This document shows, in pieces, positions 19,539 to 29,365 of a DNA stretch of 64,000 bases; within the stretch, counting starts at the first letter, position 1; each line of letters starts with the position of its first letter. Location of the stretch: NCBI GenBank assembly GCA_017427775.1, contig JAFRSD010000002.1, forward strand, positions 62,001 through 126,000, written 5' to 3'. The position numbers and the translations under genes are program-made. This DNA comes from Lachnospiraceae bacterium (GTDB taxonomy: Bacteria; Bacillota; Clostridia; Lachnospirales; Lachnospiraceae). Below the pieces are notes generated by a model. The model was not told the DNA's origin, did not search any database, and saw only the letters and a list, made by a program, of their open reading frames with translations.

Positions 19539-20892
19539 CCGTCCCGTCTTTCTTTTGATAAACCGCGAGGAAGAATCCGTCGGTCCCGTCCTGCGGGAAC
19601 AACTGGAGTCTGCCGTTTCGATAGCGCTTCCGAAGTCTCTCCGGAACGGCTTCCGTCACATCATATGGGCGGAAACCGAGCGACTCGATGTAATCGCAGT
19701 TACTGTCATTCTCTTCTTTCGTGATCGTGCAGGTCGAATAACAAAGGTACCCGCCGTTTTTCACGTACCGCACCGCATTCTTTAAGATGCCGCGCTGGAT
19801 CTCCGCCAGGTTTATGATATCCTGCAAGCCGGTTTTGATCTTGATGTCGGGCTTTCGTCCGATCACCCCGAGTCCCGAACAAGGCAGGTCGGCAAGCACG
19901 ATGTCGAACGCTTCGTTTAAGGCCGCGTCAAATGTGAGCGCGTCCCGCTTTTCGCAAGTCACGTTCGTCAGTCCGACACGCTCCGCATGCTCGCGGATGC
20001 GTTCAATCTTCTCCATCGAAAGATCCCTTGCGGTTACGCTTCCGCCGCCGAGAACGCTTAACTCGTCCGCGGCATGCACGGTTTTACCGCCGGGCGCAGC
20101 GCAGAGATCAAGCACACGCATGCCCGCCTTTAGCGGAAGAACGTTTCCGGCAAGCGCCGAGCTCTCATCCTGTATGCTGAACAGGCCCATACGGAAAGCT
20201 TCCGATGCGGCCGGGCTGCCGCTTCGTTCCATCCGCAGCGTATTCGGAAGAAGCCCGTCGTGAAACGCGATTCCTTCGTCCGTAAGCACTTTCTTCAGGT
20301 CTTCCAGGCTGCCGCGGCTCTTATTGAGCCGGACCGCCGTTCCGCTCTCTTTAAGAAACGCTTCGAACATGGCTTCCGCTTCGTCCGGATACCGTTCCCG
20401 ATAATAACCGGCAAGTTCCGGCGGAACCGAGTATTGAAAGCAGAACCGTTCTTCTTCGTTGTATCCTTTGGCATATCCGGCGAGGCACAGTTCCTTCGAA
20501 CCGGCTGCTTCCGCATCTCTCGCGATGCCCCTCAGAACACCGTTCACGAACCCCGAAAGGCCTGCATATCCGCTTTTTTTAGTGAGTTTGACGGACTCGT
20601 TGCAGACCGCCGAATCGGGAATCTGCGTTAAGAAAAGTAACTGGTATACGCCCATACGGAGAATGTTTCTGATGCCGGGCTTCAGCTTCGTTACCGGCTT
20701 TCCGGTCTTTTTTTCAAGGATCCGGTCAATCGTCCACTGCCGCTCCAACGTTCCGTGAACGAGACGGTTCACAAGCGCGCGGTCACGCGGTTCCAGTCCG
20801 CTTTGCTCAAGTGCAGCGAGCGCTTCATGGCTCAGCACCTGCTCTTCATTGATCTGCCGCAGCAGTTTCATGGCAAATTCACGCGCGTTCAT
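19525..20892 (-). CDS. rsmB: 16S rRNA (cytosine-967-C5)-methyltransferase RsmB
   Basis: 455 residues. N-terminal NusB-like RNA-binding domain (1-140), then a Rossmann methyltransferase with DLCAAPGGKT (SAM loop), DLPCSGLG (motif IV) and YSTCTI (catalytic Cys, motif VI). The C-terminus carries RLQLFPQDGTDGFFLA. ATG after GAGGAG. Sits between fmt and rlmN, the usual Firmicute arrangement. Confidence 0.95.
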   Translation of the reverse strand: MNAREFAMKLLRQINEEQVLSHEALAALEQSGLEPRDRALVNRLVHGTLERQWTIDRILEKKTGKPVTKLKPGIRNILRMGVYQLLFLTQIPDSAVCNESVKLTKKSGYAGLSGFVNGVLRGIARDAEAAGSKELCLAGYAKGYNEEERFCFQYSVPPELAGYYRERYPDEAEAMFEAFLKESGTAVRLNKSRGSLEDLKKVLTDEGIAFHDGLLPNTLRMERSGSPAASEAFRMGLFSIQDESSALAGNVLPLKAGMRVLDLCAAPGGKTVHAADELSVLGGGSVTARDLSMEKIERIREHAERVGLTNVTCEKRDALTFDAALNEAFDIVLADLPCSGLGVIGRKPDIKIKTGLQDIINLAEIQRGILKNAVRYVKNGGYLCYSTCTITKEENDSNCDYIESLGFRPYDVTEAVPERLRKRYRNGRLQLFPQDGTDGFFLAVYQKKDGTDEQN

Positions 20893-20915
20893 CCGTTCTC
20901 CTCACATCATCCGCC

Positions 20916-21833
20916 TTATGAAAACCGGTATCCGCGAAGGAATTCCTCGGTGGTCATGCGGCGCTTGCCTTCAGGCTGCAGTTCGAGCACGCGAAGGCCG
21001 CCGACAGCGGTGACAAATGTAAACGATTTCTTCGTAATATCCGTGATCGTGCCGGGTGTCAGTCCGGCTTCTTTCAAGACAACGGCCTCGGCCTTCTGAA
21101 TCTTCAAAAGTTTGCCGTCCAGTTCGGTATACGTGCCCGGCCACGGATACAGTCCGCGCACGGTACGCTCCAGCTCTTCGGCAGGTCTCGTGAAATCAAG
21201 CCGTCCCATTTCCTTTGTCAGCTGTTTCGCGTAGGGCGTTGTCATTTCGCCCTGCGGAACAGGCTTTAAGCTTCCGTCGATCACGCCGGGAATGGCTTCC
21301 GTAAGCGCTTTCGCGCCGAGTTCCGCCAGCCGGTCATGTAACGAGCCGCCGGTCTCATCCGGTGCGATTTCGATGCGCTTCTGCAGCAGGATATCGCCGG
21401 TATCGAGGCCGACATCCATCTTCATGATCGTGATGCCTGTTTCCTTCTGCCCGTCAAGGATTGCCCACTGGATCGGTGCCGCGCCGCGGTATGCGGGAAG
21501 CAGCGAAGCATGGACGTTGATGCATCCGTATTTCGGAATATCCAGCACTTCCTTCGGAAGGATCTGTCCGAAGGCCGCAACAATGATCATATCGGGCTTT
21601 GCTTTGGCGACCGTTTTAACGGCTTCGGGGTCACGCAGTTTCAGGGGCTGGAATACCGGGATTCCGGCTTCCTCCGCCACGATCTTCACGGGTGATTTCG
21701 CCAGTTCCTTGCCTCTGCCCTTCGGCCTGTCGGGCTGCGTAACGGCCAGCACGATTTTGTAAGGTTCCCGGAGCAGGCGCTGCAAGATCACCGCCGCGAT
21801 GTCCGGAGTTCCCATATAAACGACACGAATCAT
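20916..21833 (-). CDS. fmt: Methionyl-tRNA formyltransferase
   Basis: 305 residues. Formylates initiator Met-tRNA using 10-formyl-THF. Conserved pieces: MGTPDIAA at the N-terminus, QPDRPKGRGKEL, the catalytic region NVHASLLPAYRGAAPIQWAI, and DTGDIL; then the OB-like C-terminal domain. Starts 2 bases after the def stop, whose end supplies GAGGAG as ribosome site. The product pairs with Def, which removes the formyl group. Confidence 0.96.
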   Translation of the reverse strand: MIRVVYMGTPDIAAVILQRLLREPYKIVLAVTQPDRPKGRGKELAKSPVKIVAEEAGIPVFQPLKLRDPEAVKTVAKAKPDMIIVAAFGQILPKEVLDIPKYGCINVHASLLPAYRGAAPIQWAILDGQKETGITIMKMDVGLDTGDILLQKRIEIAPDETGGSLHDRLAELGAKALTEAIPGVIDGSLKPVPQGEMTTPYAKQLTKEMGRLDFTRPAEELERTVRGLYPWPGTYTELDGKLLKIQKAEAVVLKEAGLTPGTITDITKKSFTFVTAVGGLRVLELQPEGKRRMTTEEFLRGYRFS

Positions 21834-21835
21834 AC

Positions 21836-22339
21836 TTACTCCTCAGCGTTTTCTTCTTCCATCTTTTCCAGTTCGGAATTGTCATAAAGACGGCCTTCCA
21901 CAAGCGAAACGTAGAGGTGTCCGTCCAGGTGGTCGTTCTCATGAAGGATGGCTCTCGCAAGAAGCTCCTCTCCCTCAATCTCCTGCCATTTCATTTCGCG
22001 GTCCTGATAGCGGCATTTTACATGGTTCGGTCTCGTAACCACGCCGCTCTTTCCGGGAACGCTCAGGCATCCCTCATATCCGGTCTGCTCACCGGACACT
22101 TCGAGAATCTCGGGATTGATAAATACGATCGGCTCATTTCCTTCCGGAGACACATCGATCACAAAGATACGCTTCAGAATGCCGACCTGCGGGGCCGCCA
22201 GACCGACGCCGTCCGCTTCGTACATCGTCTCAAGCATATCGTCGATCAGCTCCTGCGTGCGGGCATTCATCTCCGTCACCGGTTTGCAAACCTTTTCGAG
22301 AACTCTGTCTCCCCTTGTCCGAATCTTGCGTAGTGCCAT
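21836..22339 (-). CDS. def: Peptide deformylase
   Basis: 167 residues. Metal hydrolase removing N-formyl from nascent chains. Three family motifs: GVGLAAPQVG, EGCLSVPG (metal Cys) and HENDH (HExxH with metal His pair and catalytic Glu). ATG after AAGGAGG. The acidic tail (EKMEEENAEE) goes beyond the catalytic core. Confidence 0.96.
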   Translation of the reverse strand: MALRKIRTRGDRVLEKVCKPVTEMNARTQELIDDMLETMYEADGVGLAAPQVGILKRIFVIDVSPEGNEPIVFINPEILEVSGEQTGYEGCLSVPGKSGVVTRPNHVKCRYQDREMKWQEIEGEELLARAILHENDHLDGHLYVSLVEGRLYDNSELEKMEEENAEE

Positions 22340-22396
22340 TTTCTTCCTCCTTGCCCCAGATAGCCGTGCGGAGTGCGTCCGCCGTCTTCCTTATCT

Positions 22397-24571
22397 TTAT
22401 TCACTGAATTCAAACTGCAGCGTGATCCCTTCCGGAACGATCTGTTCCAGCCGGTCACGTACCTTGATCAGCGCGTCCTTTCCCGGCGCTTTCACATACA
22501 GTACGGTACGGAATATATCCATTGCGTAACGCATGCCGTCCGGTGCCGGTCCGAGAACCGTTACGCCATTCGTTTTTACCGCTTCCGCCAGCGTCTTCAT
22601 GGCTTCATTGAGCGCCGCCTCGTCCTTTCCGAGCCCGAGCACCCTGAGCATTCCCGCACAGGGCGGATAGTTTGCCAGCTTGCGGAACCGGATCTCCTGC
22701 GCGTAAAACATGCGGTAATCCTGCGCCGCGGCCGCGATCAGCGCGTAATGGTCGGGGCGATACGTCTGGATGACAACCTGTCCCGGGAGGCGGTCACGTC
22801 CCGCTCTTCCGGCCGCCTGCGCCAGCAGATGGAACGTCCGCTCCGCTGCCGAATACTCGGAAACGCCGAGCGAAAGGTCCGCGGCAAGTACACCCACAAG
22901 CGTCACATTGCCGAAATCGTGTCCTTTCACGATCATCTGCGTACCGACCAGGATGTCCGCTTTTCCTTCGGCAAATGCGGACAGGATCGTTTCGTATCCG
23001 TCCTTTCCTTTCGTGGTATCCGCGTCCATACGCATGACGCGGGCCTGCGGGAATTCCTTTTTAACCAGTTCTTCAATCTTCTGCGTGCCGGTACCGAACG
23101 CGGCGATGTATTTTGAGCCGCATGACGGGCATACCGTCGGCAAAGGTGCCGTATGGCCGCAGTAATGGCAGGTCAGCCTGCCGCTTCTGTGTACGGTCAT
23201 CGAAACGTCGCAGTGCGGGCATTTGACGACTTCGCCGCAGCTTCTGCACGAGAGAAATCCCGAGAAGCCCCGTCGGTTCAAAAAGAGCATTGCCTGCTGT
23301 CCGGCGTTGAGACATTCCGTCATTGCCTGACGAAGCTTCCGGCTGAAGATGCTCCGGTTTCCGCTCGTCAGTTCCTCACGCATGTCGACGATTTCCGCCT
23401 TCGGAAGCTCTGCCCCCTCTCTTGCCCGCTTCGTGAGCTCGAGGAGGATATACGCTCCGGTCTCAGCCCTACGGAAACTCTTCACGGAAGGCGTAGCCGA
23501 ACCGAGCACAAGTGCCGCTCCGCAGTCGCGGGTGCGCTTGATCGCGACCTCATCCGAATAGTACTTCGGTGTCGTTTCGCTGTGATAAGACAGTTCCTGT
23601 TCCTCATCGATCACGATGAGTCCGAGGTTCGGAAACGGCGTGAACAAAGCGGACCGCGGTCCGATCATAACGGAAATCTCTCCGTTTCTGGCCTTTTCGC
23701 ACTGCAGATACCGGTCGGACAAAGCCATCTTTGAATGGACATAGCCGACACGGTCGCCGAAACAGCGGTAAAATCTCAACAGCGTCTGGTAGGTAAGCGC
23801 GATCTCCGGAATCAGGACGATTGCCTGCTTTCCTTCCCGGATCACGCGCTCGATAACCTTGATATAAACCTCGGTCTTACCGCTTCCGGTAATACCGAAC
23901 AGCAGGAACGGCTTTCCTTCCCCGCGCTTTTTTATGACCGTATCCACGGCCTTCTGCTGCTCCTCGTTAAGCGGCACGTTAAGACCGTCGCCGGAATACA
24001 TTTCCTGTCCTGTCACCGCCACCTCAATAAGGCCTGCGCCGACATAAAAGTCGATTGTTGCTTTCGCGATATTCATCTTCCCGGAAGCAATCTCGTACGG
24101 GATAAAATCCTGCGTGCATAACGGTTCCAAAAGCCTTGCCTTTGCCTTATGCTTCTTCGCGGAAGCCTCCGCGTAAGCCCTGCGGATCTCCTCTTCGTTT
24201 ACGGTTCTCCGGATGATCCGTTTCGGCTGCTTCGTGACCTTCTTCCGGACAGGAAGCACCGTTCTGAGCGCATCATAAAGCGTTCCGCCGTATTGCTCGC
24301 GCATCCAGTACGCGAGACCCATCATCGTATCTTCAATCGACAGATCCTTCGGGGCAGGTCCGATGATGTCCTTTAACCTTCCCGGGTCAAATTTCGGCTC
24401 GTTTCCGATTCCGACAATATAGCCTTTGCGGACTTTGTTGCCCGTGCCGAACGGAATCATGACCGGCGAACCGACATCCACGGAACCGCTTAACGATTCG
24501 GGGATCCGGTATTGAAATGTCCGGTCAAGCGCGGCTGCCGAAATGTCAATTATCACATCCGCATACAGCAT
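22397..24571 (-). CDS. priA: Primosomal replication-restart helicase PriA
   Basis: About 724 residues. Reloads the replication machinery at stalled forks. N-terminal DNA-binding domain; Walker A ITGSGKTE; motif II is IDEEQ rather than the common DEEH; GSATPS (motif III); an eight-Cys zinc region (CRSCG, CPHCD, CHYCG, CPSCG); C-terminal motifs VGTQMIVKGHDF and QAAGRAGR. The start is the ATG at 24571, 10 bases after GGAGG; a TTG three codons earlier is too near that site. First gene of the priA-def-fmt block. Confidence 0.95.
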   Translation of the reverse strand: MLYADVIIDISAAALDRTFQYRIPESLSGSVDVGSPVMIPFGTGNKVRKGYIVGIGNEPKFDPGRLKDIIGPAPKDLSIEDTMMGLAYWMREQYGGTLYDALRTVLPVRKKVTKQPKRIIRRTVNEEEIRRAYAEASAKKHKAKARLLEPLCTQDFIPYEIASGKMNIAKATIDFYVGAGLIEVAVTGQEMYSGDGLNVPLNEEQQKAVDTVIKKRGEGKPFLLFGITGSGKTEVYIKVIERVIREGKQAIVLIPEIALTYQTLLRFYRCFGDRVGYVHSKMALSDRYLQCEKARNGEISVMIGPRSALFTPFPNLGLIVIDEEQELSYHSETTPKYYSDEVAIKRTRDCGAALVLGSATPSVKSFRRAETGAYILLELTKRAREGAELPKAEIVDMREELTSGNRSIFSRKLRQAMTECLNAGQQAMLFLNRRGFSGFLSCRSCGEVVKCPHCDVSMTVHRSGRLTCHYCGHTAPLPTVCPSCGSKYIAAFGTGTQKIEELVKKEFPQARVMRMDADTTKGKDGYETILSAFAEGKADILVGTQMIVKGHDFGNVTLVGVLAADLSLGVSEYSAAERTFHLLAQAAGRAGRDRLPGQVVIQTYRPDHYALIAAAAQDYRMFYAQEIRFRKLANYPPCAGMLRVLGLGKDEAALNEAMKTLAEAVKTNGVTVLGPAPDGMRYAMDIFRTVLYVKAPGKDALIKVRDRLEQIVPEGITLQFEFSE

Positions 24572-24590
24572 CCGTGTCAATCCTCCCTAT

Positions 24591-26054
24591 TTACAAAAGG
24601 CCTACGGCTGCCGCCTCCTCGAGAATCATCTCACGGTCGTCCATATGGTATTTGACGCCGCGGATCTCCTGATAGTCTTCATGTCCTTTGCCGGCGATCA
24701 CGATGCAGTCACCCGGCTCGGCATGCTCTAAAACATAATGAATCGCTTCCCTGCGGTCCTCGATGGTCACGAACGTTCCGCTCGCCCGCTTCACGCCGAT
24801 CAGAATGTCCGCGATGATATCCTTCGGCTCCTCAAACCGGGGGTTATCGGATGTCACGACGGTCAGGTCGGCAAGGCTGGCGGAAACCTCTCCCATCTCG
24901 TAACGACGGTCCTTTGAACGGTTTCCGCCGCATCCGAATACGCATACAAGACGCTTCGGATGATACTCGCGGATCGTCTTCAAAAGGCTTCTTAACGACA
25001 TTCCGTTATGTGCATAGTCAAGCATGACGGAGAAACTGTCGGAGACCTTTACGGGCTCCACACGGCCTCTCACGTGAATGCGTTTCATCACCGCAAGGAT
25101 CACTTCGTCCGCGATCCCCATCTCTTTGGCAAGCGACAGTGCCGCAATTGAGTTATAGGCGTTAAACGAGCCTGCGATATCCACGTCGACACGCATATTG
25201 CATCGTCCGGACACCGTATAGGATACGCCGAGGCTTCCGCCCGGGTTTGTGAGCGTCACGTCGCTGAGCCGGTAATCCGCGCCCTCTTTCGCGCCAAATA
25301 CGACTTTACGGCACGGCTGGTCAGCCATCATGTCGTCCGCCCGCTCATCATCACCGTTAAAGATGCCGGTACGGCTCATGCCGAACAGCATGCGCTTGCA
25401 GGCAAAATACTCCGCAAGATCCGCGTGCTCGCCGGTCCCGATATGGTCCACGCCGAAATTGGTGAAAAGACCGTAGTCAAATGTCATGCCGCCGACACGG
25501 TGCATCTTAAGTCCCTGAGAGGAAACCTCCATCACCACGGCGCGAAGTCCCTTTGCGACCATGCGGGACAGATACTCCTGCAGCACATACGATTCGGGCG
25601 TCGAATGGGACGCCGGGATATGCTCGTCGCCGATGATATTCTCTACCGAACCGATCAGTCCGCACGGAATGCCGGCTTCCTCGAGTATCTCACGGATCAT
25701 GAATGCGGTCGTCGTCTTGCCCTTTGTGCCGGTAAGTCCGATCGTGATCAGCTTTTCCGCCGGATGGCCGAACCAGATCGTGCTCATTGCGCTGAGCGCC
25801 GCACGGTCATCATACATCTTAATAACCGCAATCTTCTCCGGTACCGTCACATCCTTCGTGACCGCGACTGCCGCTGCGCCGAGTTCGATTGCCTTATCTA
25901 TAAAGTCATGTCCGTCAACGACCGTTCCGACGATGCAGACGAACAGGTTGCCGGGCTGTATCTTTCTTGTATCATACGCGATTCCCGTGATTTCCGTCTC
26001 CGGATCACCCTTAAGCAGGACGCGGGATTCACTGAGTAAATCGGATAGTTTCAT
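24591..26054 (-). CDS. murE: UDP-MurNAc-L-Ala-D-Glu:meso-DAP ligase MurE
   Basis: 487 residues. Adds the third stem-peptide residue. ATP loop GTKGKTTT and the ordinary three Mur-ligase domains. The C-terminal specificity motif reads SDNPRFEEP: DNPR is the signature of enzymes using meso-diaminopimelate, whereas lysine users differ. The peptidoglycan is therefore predicted to be DAP type. It lies outside the dcw cluster, beside priA. ATG after AAGGAGG. Confidence 0.95.
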   Translation of the reverse strand: MKLSDLLSESRVLLKGDPETEITGIAYDTRKIQPGNLFVCIVGTVVDGHDFIDKAIELGAAAVAVTKDVTVPEKIAVIKMYDDRAALSAMSTIWFGHPAEKLITIGLTGTKGKTTTAFMIREILEEAGIPCGLIGSVENIIGDEHIPASHSTPESYVLQEYLSRMVAKGLRAVVMEVSSQGLKMHRVGGMTFDYGLFTNFGVDHIGTGEHADLAEYFACKRMLFGMSRTGIFNGDDERADDMMADQPCRKVVFGAKEGADYRLSDVTLTNPGGSLGVSYTVSGRCNMRVDVDIAGSFNAYNSIAALSLAKEMGIADEVILAVMKRIHVRGRVEPVKVSDSFSVMLDYAHNGMSLRSLLKTIREYHPKRLVCVFGCGGNRSKDRRYEMGEVSASLADLTVVTSDNPRFEEPKDIIADILIGVKRASGTFVTIEDRREAIHYVLEHAEPGDCIVIAGKGHEDYQEIRGVKYHMDDREMILEEAAAVGLL

Positions 26055-26133
26055 AAAGGGAAACCTCCTTGTAACCTGTTATTATTGACGTTATCTCTGT
26101 GAAACTGCAATGGCGTCAACGAAAACCGGCATT

Positions 26134-27570
26134 CTACATATACCGGTACAATTCCTCATACTGTTTCGCGGAATTGGTCCACGAGAAGTCCCGGGCCATG
26201 CCGCGGTCTATGATCTTGTTCCACTCACGGCGGTGGTTGTAATAAACATCCTTCGCATAGCGGATCGTTCCGAGCATCTCGTGCGCGTTGTAGTTCCGGA
26301 ATCCGAAGCCGGTACCGGAATTCTCATACTGGTTGTAAGGTTCAACCGTATCCTTGAGGCCGCCCGTTTCACGAACGATCGGAACGGTTCCGTAACGGAG
26401 GCTCATCAGCTGGGAAAGCCCGCAGGGCTCGAACAGCGAAGGCATCAGGAAAGCATCGCAGGAAGCATAAATCTTATGCGAACGCTCGTTGTTGTAATAG
26501 ATGTTGGCTGATACGCGGTCCTTGTACTTCCACTCGAAATGGCGGAACAGGTTCTCGTATTTCGGATCGCCGGTGCCGAGCACGACGAACTGGGTATCTT
26601 CCGAACAGATCTCTTCGATCACACAGTCCACAAGGTCGAGACCTTTCTGGTCGGTCAGACGGGATACGATGCCGAGCATGAATACCTTGTCGTCATTGTT
26701 CAGTCCGAGTTCCTTCTGCAAAGCACGCTTATTCTTCACCTTTTCCTTCCGGAAGGTGATCGCGTTATAATTCTGCACTATGAACGGATCGGTCGCCGGA
26801 TCATATTCCTGATAATCGATACCGTTTACGATACCGGACAGGCAATTGCTCCGCGCGTTCATCAATCCGTCGAGGCCTTCGCCGTAGAACGGTGTCTTGA
26901 TCTCCTCGGCGTAGGTATTGCTGACCGTCGTAATCCTGTCCGCATAAACGAGGCCGCCCTTTAAGTAGTTGGCGTCGCCGTAGGCTTCCAATTTGTCGGG
27001 CGTAAAATAGTACGAAGACAGTCCCGTGATGTCCTGAACGGACTTTGCGTCCCAGACGCCCTGGAATTTCAGGTTGTGGATCGTCATGATCGTCTTGATG
27101 CCGTGGTAGAACGGGTTATCCTGGAAACGGTCATGAAGCATAACCGGGATCAGGCCGGTCTGCCAATCGTGGCAATGAATGATGTCCGGCTTGAAATCGA
27201 TCGCGGGAAGCGCGGAAAGGCATGCCTTATCGAAGAAGGCGAACTTCTCGATGTCCTCATGAATGTAGCCGTAGGGCTTGTCTCCATTGAAATAATACTC
27301 GTTATCGATGAAGTAAAATGTGATGCCGTCCAGAACGATCTTCAGCACGCCGACATACTGGCTGCGCCATGCAAGATCCACATAGAAGTGCGTAACGTAC
27401 TCCATCTTGTCACGATATTTCTGCGGAATGGCAAGGTACTTCGGTACCATCACGCGAATGTCAAATTCGTCGCGGTTGATGTACTTCGGCAGCGAGCCGA
27501 CAACATCCGCCAAACCTCCTGTTTTGATAAACGGAACACATTCCGATGCTACAAATAAAACCTTTTTCAT
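26134..27570 (-). CDS. glgA: Glycogen synthase GlgA
   Basis: 478 residues, GT5 family. Extends alpha-1,4-glucan with ADP-glucose. The ADP-glucose-binding motif KTGGLADVVG is near the N-terminus; HCHDWQTGLIP, VNGIDYQEYDP and the C-terminal ExxGL-type motif LFEPCGLSQL are present. The start is the internal ATG at 27570 (MKKVLFVASE), 4 bases after GAGGT. No other glg gene is nearby, so the rest of the pathway is elsewhere. Confidence 0.93.
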   Translation of the reverse strand: MKKVLFVASECVPFIKTGGLADVVGSLPKYINRDEFDIRVMVPKYLAIPQKYRDKMEYVTHFYVDLAWRSQYVGVLKIVLDGITFYFIDNEYYFNGDKPYGYIHEDIEKFAFFDKACLSALPAIDFKPDIIHCHDWQTGLIPVMLHDRFQDNPFYHGIKTIMTIHNLKFQGVWDAKSVQDITGLSSYYFTPDKLEAYGDANYLKGGLVYADRITTVSNTYAEEIKTPFYGEGLDGLMNARSNCLSGIVNGIDYQEYDPATDPFIVQNYNAITFRKEKVKNKRALQKELGLNNDDKVFMLGIVSRLTDQKGLDLVDCVIEEICSEDTQFVVLGTGDPKYENLFRHFEWKYKDRVSANIYYNNERSHKIYASCDAFLMPSLFEPCGLSQLMSLRYGTVPIVRETGGLKDTVEPYNQYENSGTGFGFRNYNAHEMLGTIRYAKDVYYNHRREWNKIIDRGMARDFSWTNSAKQYEELYRYM

Positions 27571-27655
27571 AGTAACCTCGCTCAATGTAATATTTCCACG
27601 AAGCCGTTGGCTCCCGATTCAGACATCCGTTCCCGGGTCTGCTGTTCTATCCTTG

Positions 27656-29332
27656 TTACGCGTTCTTTCTTTTAAGCGCGAGTTCGCGCATCTCCTTTGC
27701 ATTGGCCATTACCGAATCGGTGATCTGCGATCCGCTCAGCATTCTTGCCAGTTCATTGACGGTCTCCGCTTCCGAAAGCGGCGTCACGCTTGTCTTGGTC
27801 GACGCCCCGTCGGTCGCCTTTTCGATCAGAAAATGCTTCGAGGCAAATGCGGCGATCTGCGGCAGGTGCGTGATGCAAAGTACCTGATGCTCCTTCGCGA
27901 TCGCGGCCATCTTCTCCGCGACCTTCTGGGCGGTCCGCCCGCTGACGCCGGTATCGATCTCGTCTAAGATCAGCGTCTCGATCTCATCCTTGCCGGCAAA
28001 TACGGACTTCACCGCAAGACTGATACGCGACAATTCGCCTCCGCTCGCGATCTTTGCAAGCGGTCTTACCGGCTCGCCGGGGTTCACGGAGATCATGAAT
28101 TCCGCGCTCTCCGTTCCGTCACCGGTCATCGGTACCGTCTCGATATCAATCCGGAATACCACATCCGGGAAATTCAGATCCCGAAGTGCCTCACGGATCT
28201 TAACCTCAAGCTTTCCGGCCGCGTCCCTGCGGACCTCTCCGAGCCGTCCGCAAAGTTCCGCAAGTTTCTTCTCCTGCTTCCGCACATTTGCCTTCGTCTC
28301 TTCGAGATAACGGTCATAATTCTCGAGCCGGTCAATCTTCACGACAAGGTCCTCGTCGTATGCGCGGATATCTTCGACCGTCTTGCCGTATTTGGCTTTC
28401 AGATGATTCAAAAGATTGAGCCGCTCTTCCGTCTCGTTCAGTTCCCCTTCATCCGAGCCGAGGTCATCGACGTAATCCGAAAGTCCCGCCCCAATGTCAC
28501 GAAGCAGTTCCTCGAGCTGTTCGATCTCACGGTAAATGGAATCGAGTTTCTCGTCATATGCGACAACGCGGCCCATCTGCCGAAGCGTCCGTCCGATCAG
28601 ATCCGACGCGCTGTCGGAATCCGTGCAGAGAAGCCTGTCCGCCTCACCGGCAGCCTCTAAAAGCCTGCTGCGGTTCGAAAGCACGCGGTAGCGTTCCTCA
28701 AGGGCGGCATCCTCTCCTGGCTTCGGATTGGCGCGTTCAATCTCCTCATGCTCGTAACGAAGCAGTGACAGCTCGCGCGTCCGGCTTTCCGAATGCGCCT
28801 GCGCTTCCTCATACTCACGGAGCGTCTGGCGGTATACGCCGTAAGCCGTGCGGATCTCGTCAAGAAGCGGCGCGGTCTGTTCTTTCGCGAAACGGTCCAC
28901 CAGCTTCAGCTGGTTCTTCCGGTCAAGAAGCGTCTGATTCTCGCGCTGCCCGTAGACTTCGAGAAGCTTGTCCGACAGTTCCTTCAAAAAGCCGGTATTA
29001 ACGACTTCCCCGTTCACCCTGCTGATGCTCCTGCCGCTGTCCGAGATGCGGCGGGAAATGATCAGATTGTCCTCAACGGGGATCTCGTTTCCTCTAAGCA
29101 GCTCACGGATACTCTCGTCTCCGCTGTCGAAGATCAGCTCCGCCAGAGCGTAATCGGCGTTCCGGCCGAGCATTTCTTTGCTGACTTTTCCGCCGAGTGC
29201 CGCGTTCACGGAACCGAGAAGGATGGATTTGCCTGCGCCGGTTTCACCGGTCAGGATGTTCATCCCTTCGCCGAAATCCACGTAAACCTCGTCAATGATC
29301 GCGAAGTTTTTGACATGTAAACTCAGTAACAT
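27656..29332 (-). CDS. recN: DNA repair ATPase RecN
   Basis: 558 residues, SMC-like. Early actor in double-strand break repair by recombination. Head pieces: NFAIIDEVYVDFGEGMNILT, Walker A GETGAGKS, a coiled-coil middle (about 150-370), the ABC signature ASGGELSRISLA, Walker B TLILDEIDTGVSG and VLCITHLPQ. Follows yebC by 33 bases; together with argR upstream this is the common argR-recN arrangement with yebC inserted. Confidence 0.95.
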   Translation of the reverse strand: MLLSLHVKNFAIIDEVYVDFGEGMNILTGETGAGKSILLGSVNAALGGKVSKEMLGRNADYALAELIFDSGDESIRELLRGNEIPVEDNLIISRRISDSGRSISRVNGEVVNTGFLKELSDKLLEVYGQRENQTLLDRKNQLKLVDRFAKEQTAPLLDEIRTAYGVYRQTLREYEEAQAHSESRTRELSLLRYEHEEIERANPKPGEDAALEERYRVLSNRSRLLEAAGEADRLLCTDSDSASDLIGRTLRQMGRVVAYDEKLDSIYREIEQLEELLRDIGAGLSDYVDDLGSDEGELNETEERLNLLNHLKAKYGKTVEDIRAYDEDLVVKIDRLENYDRYLEETKANVRKQEKKLAELCGRLGEVRRDAAGKLEVKIREALRDLNFPDVVFRIDIETVPMTGDGTESAEFMISVNPGEPVRPLAKIASGGELSRISLAVKSVFAGKDEIETLILDEIDTGVSGRTAQKVAEKMAAIAKEHQVLCITHLPQIAAFASKHFLIEKATDGASTKTSVTPLSEAETVNELARMLSGSQITDSVMANAKEMRELALKRKNA

Positions 29333-29365
29333 AATCGCCCTTTCCTTCTCCCCGGGAATTCAGGC

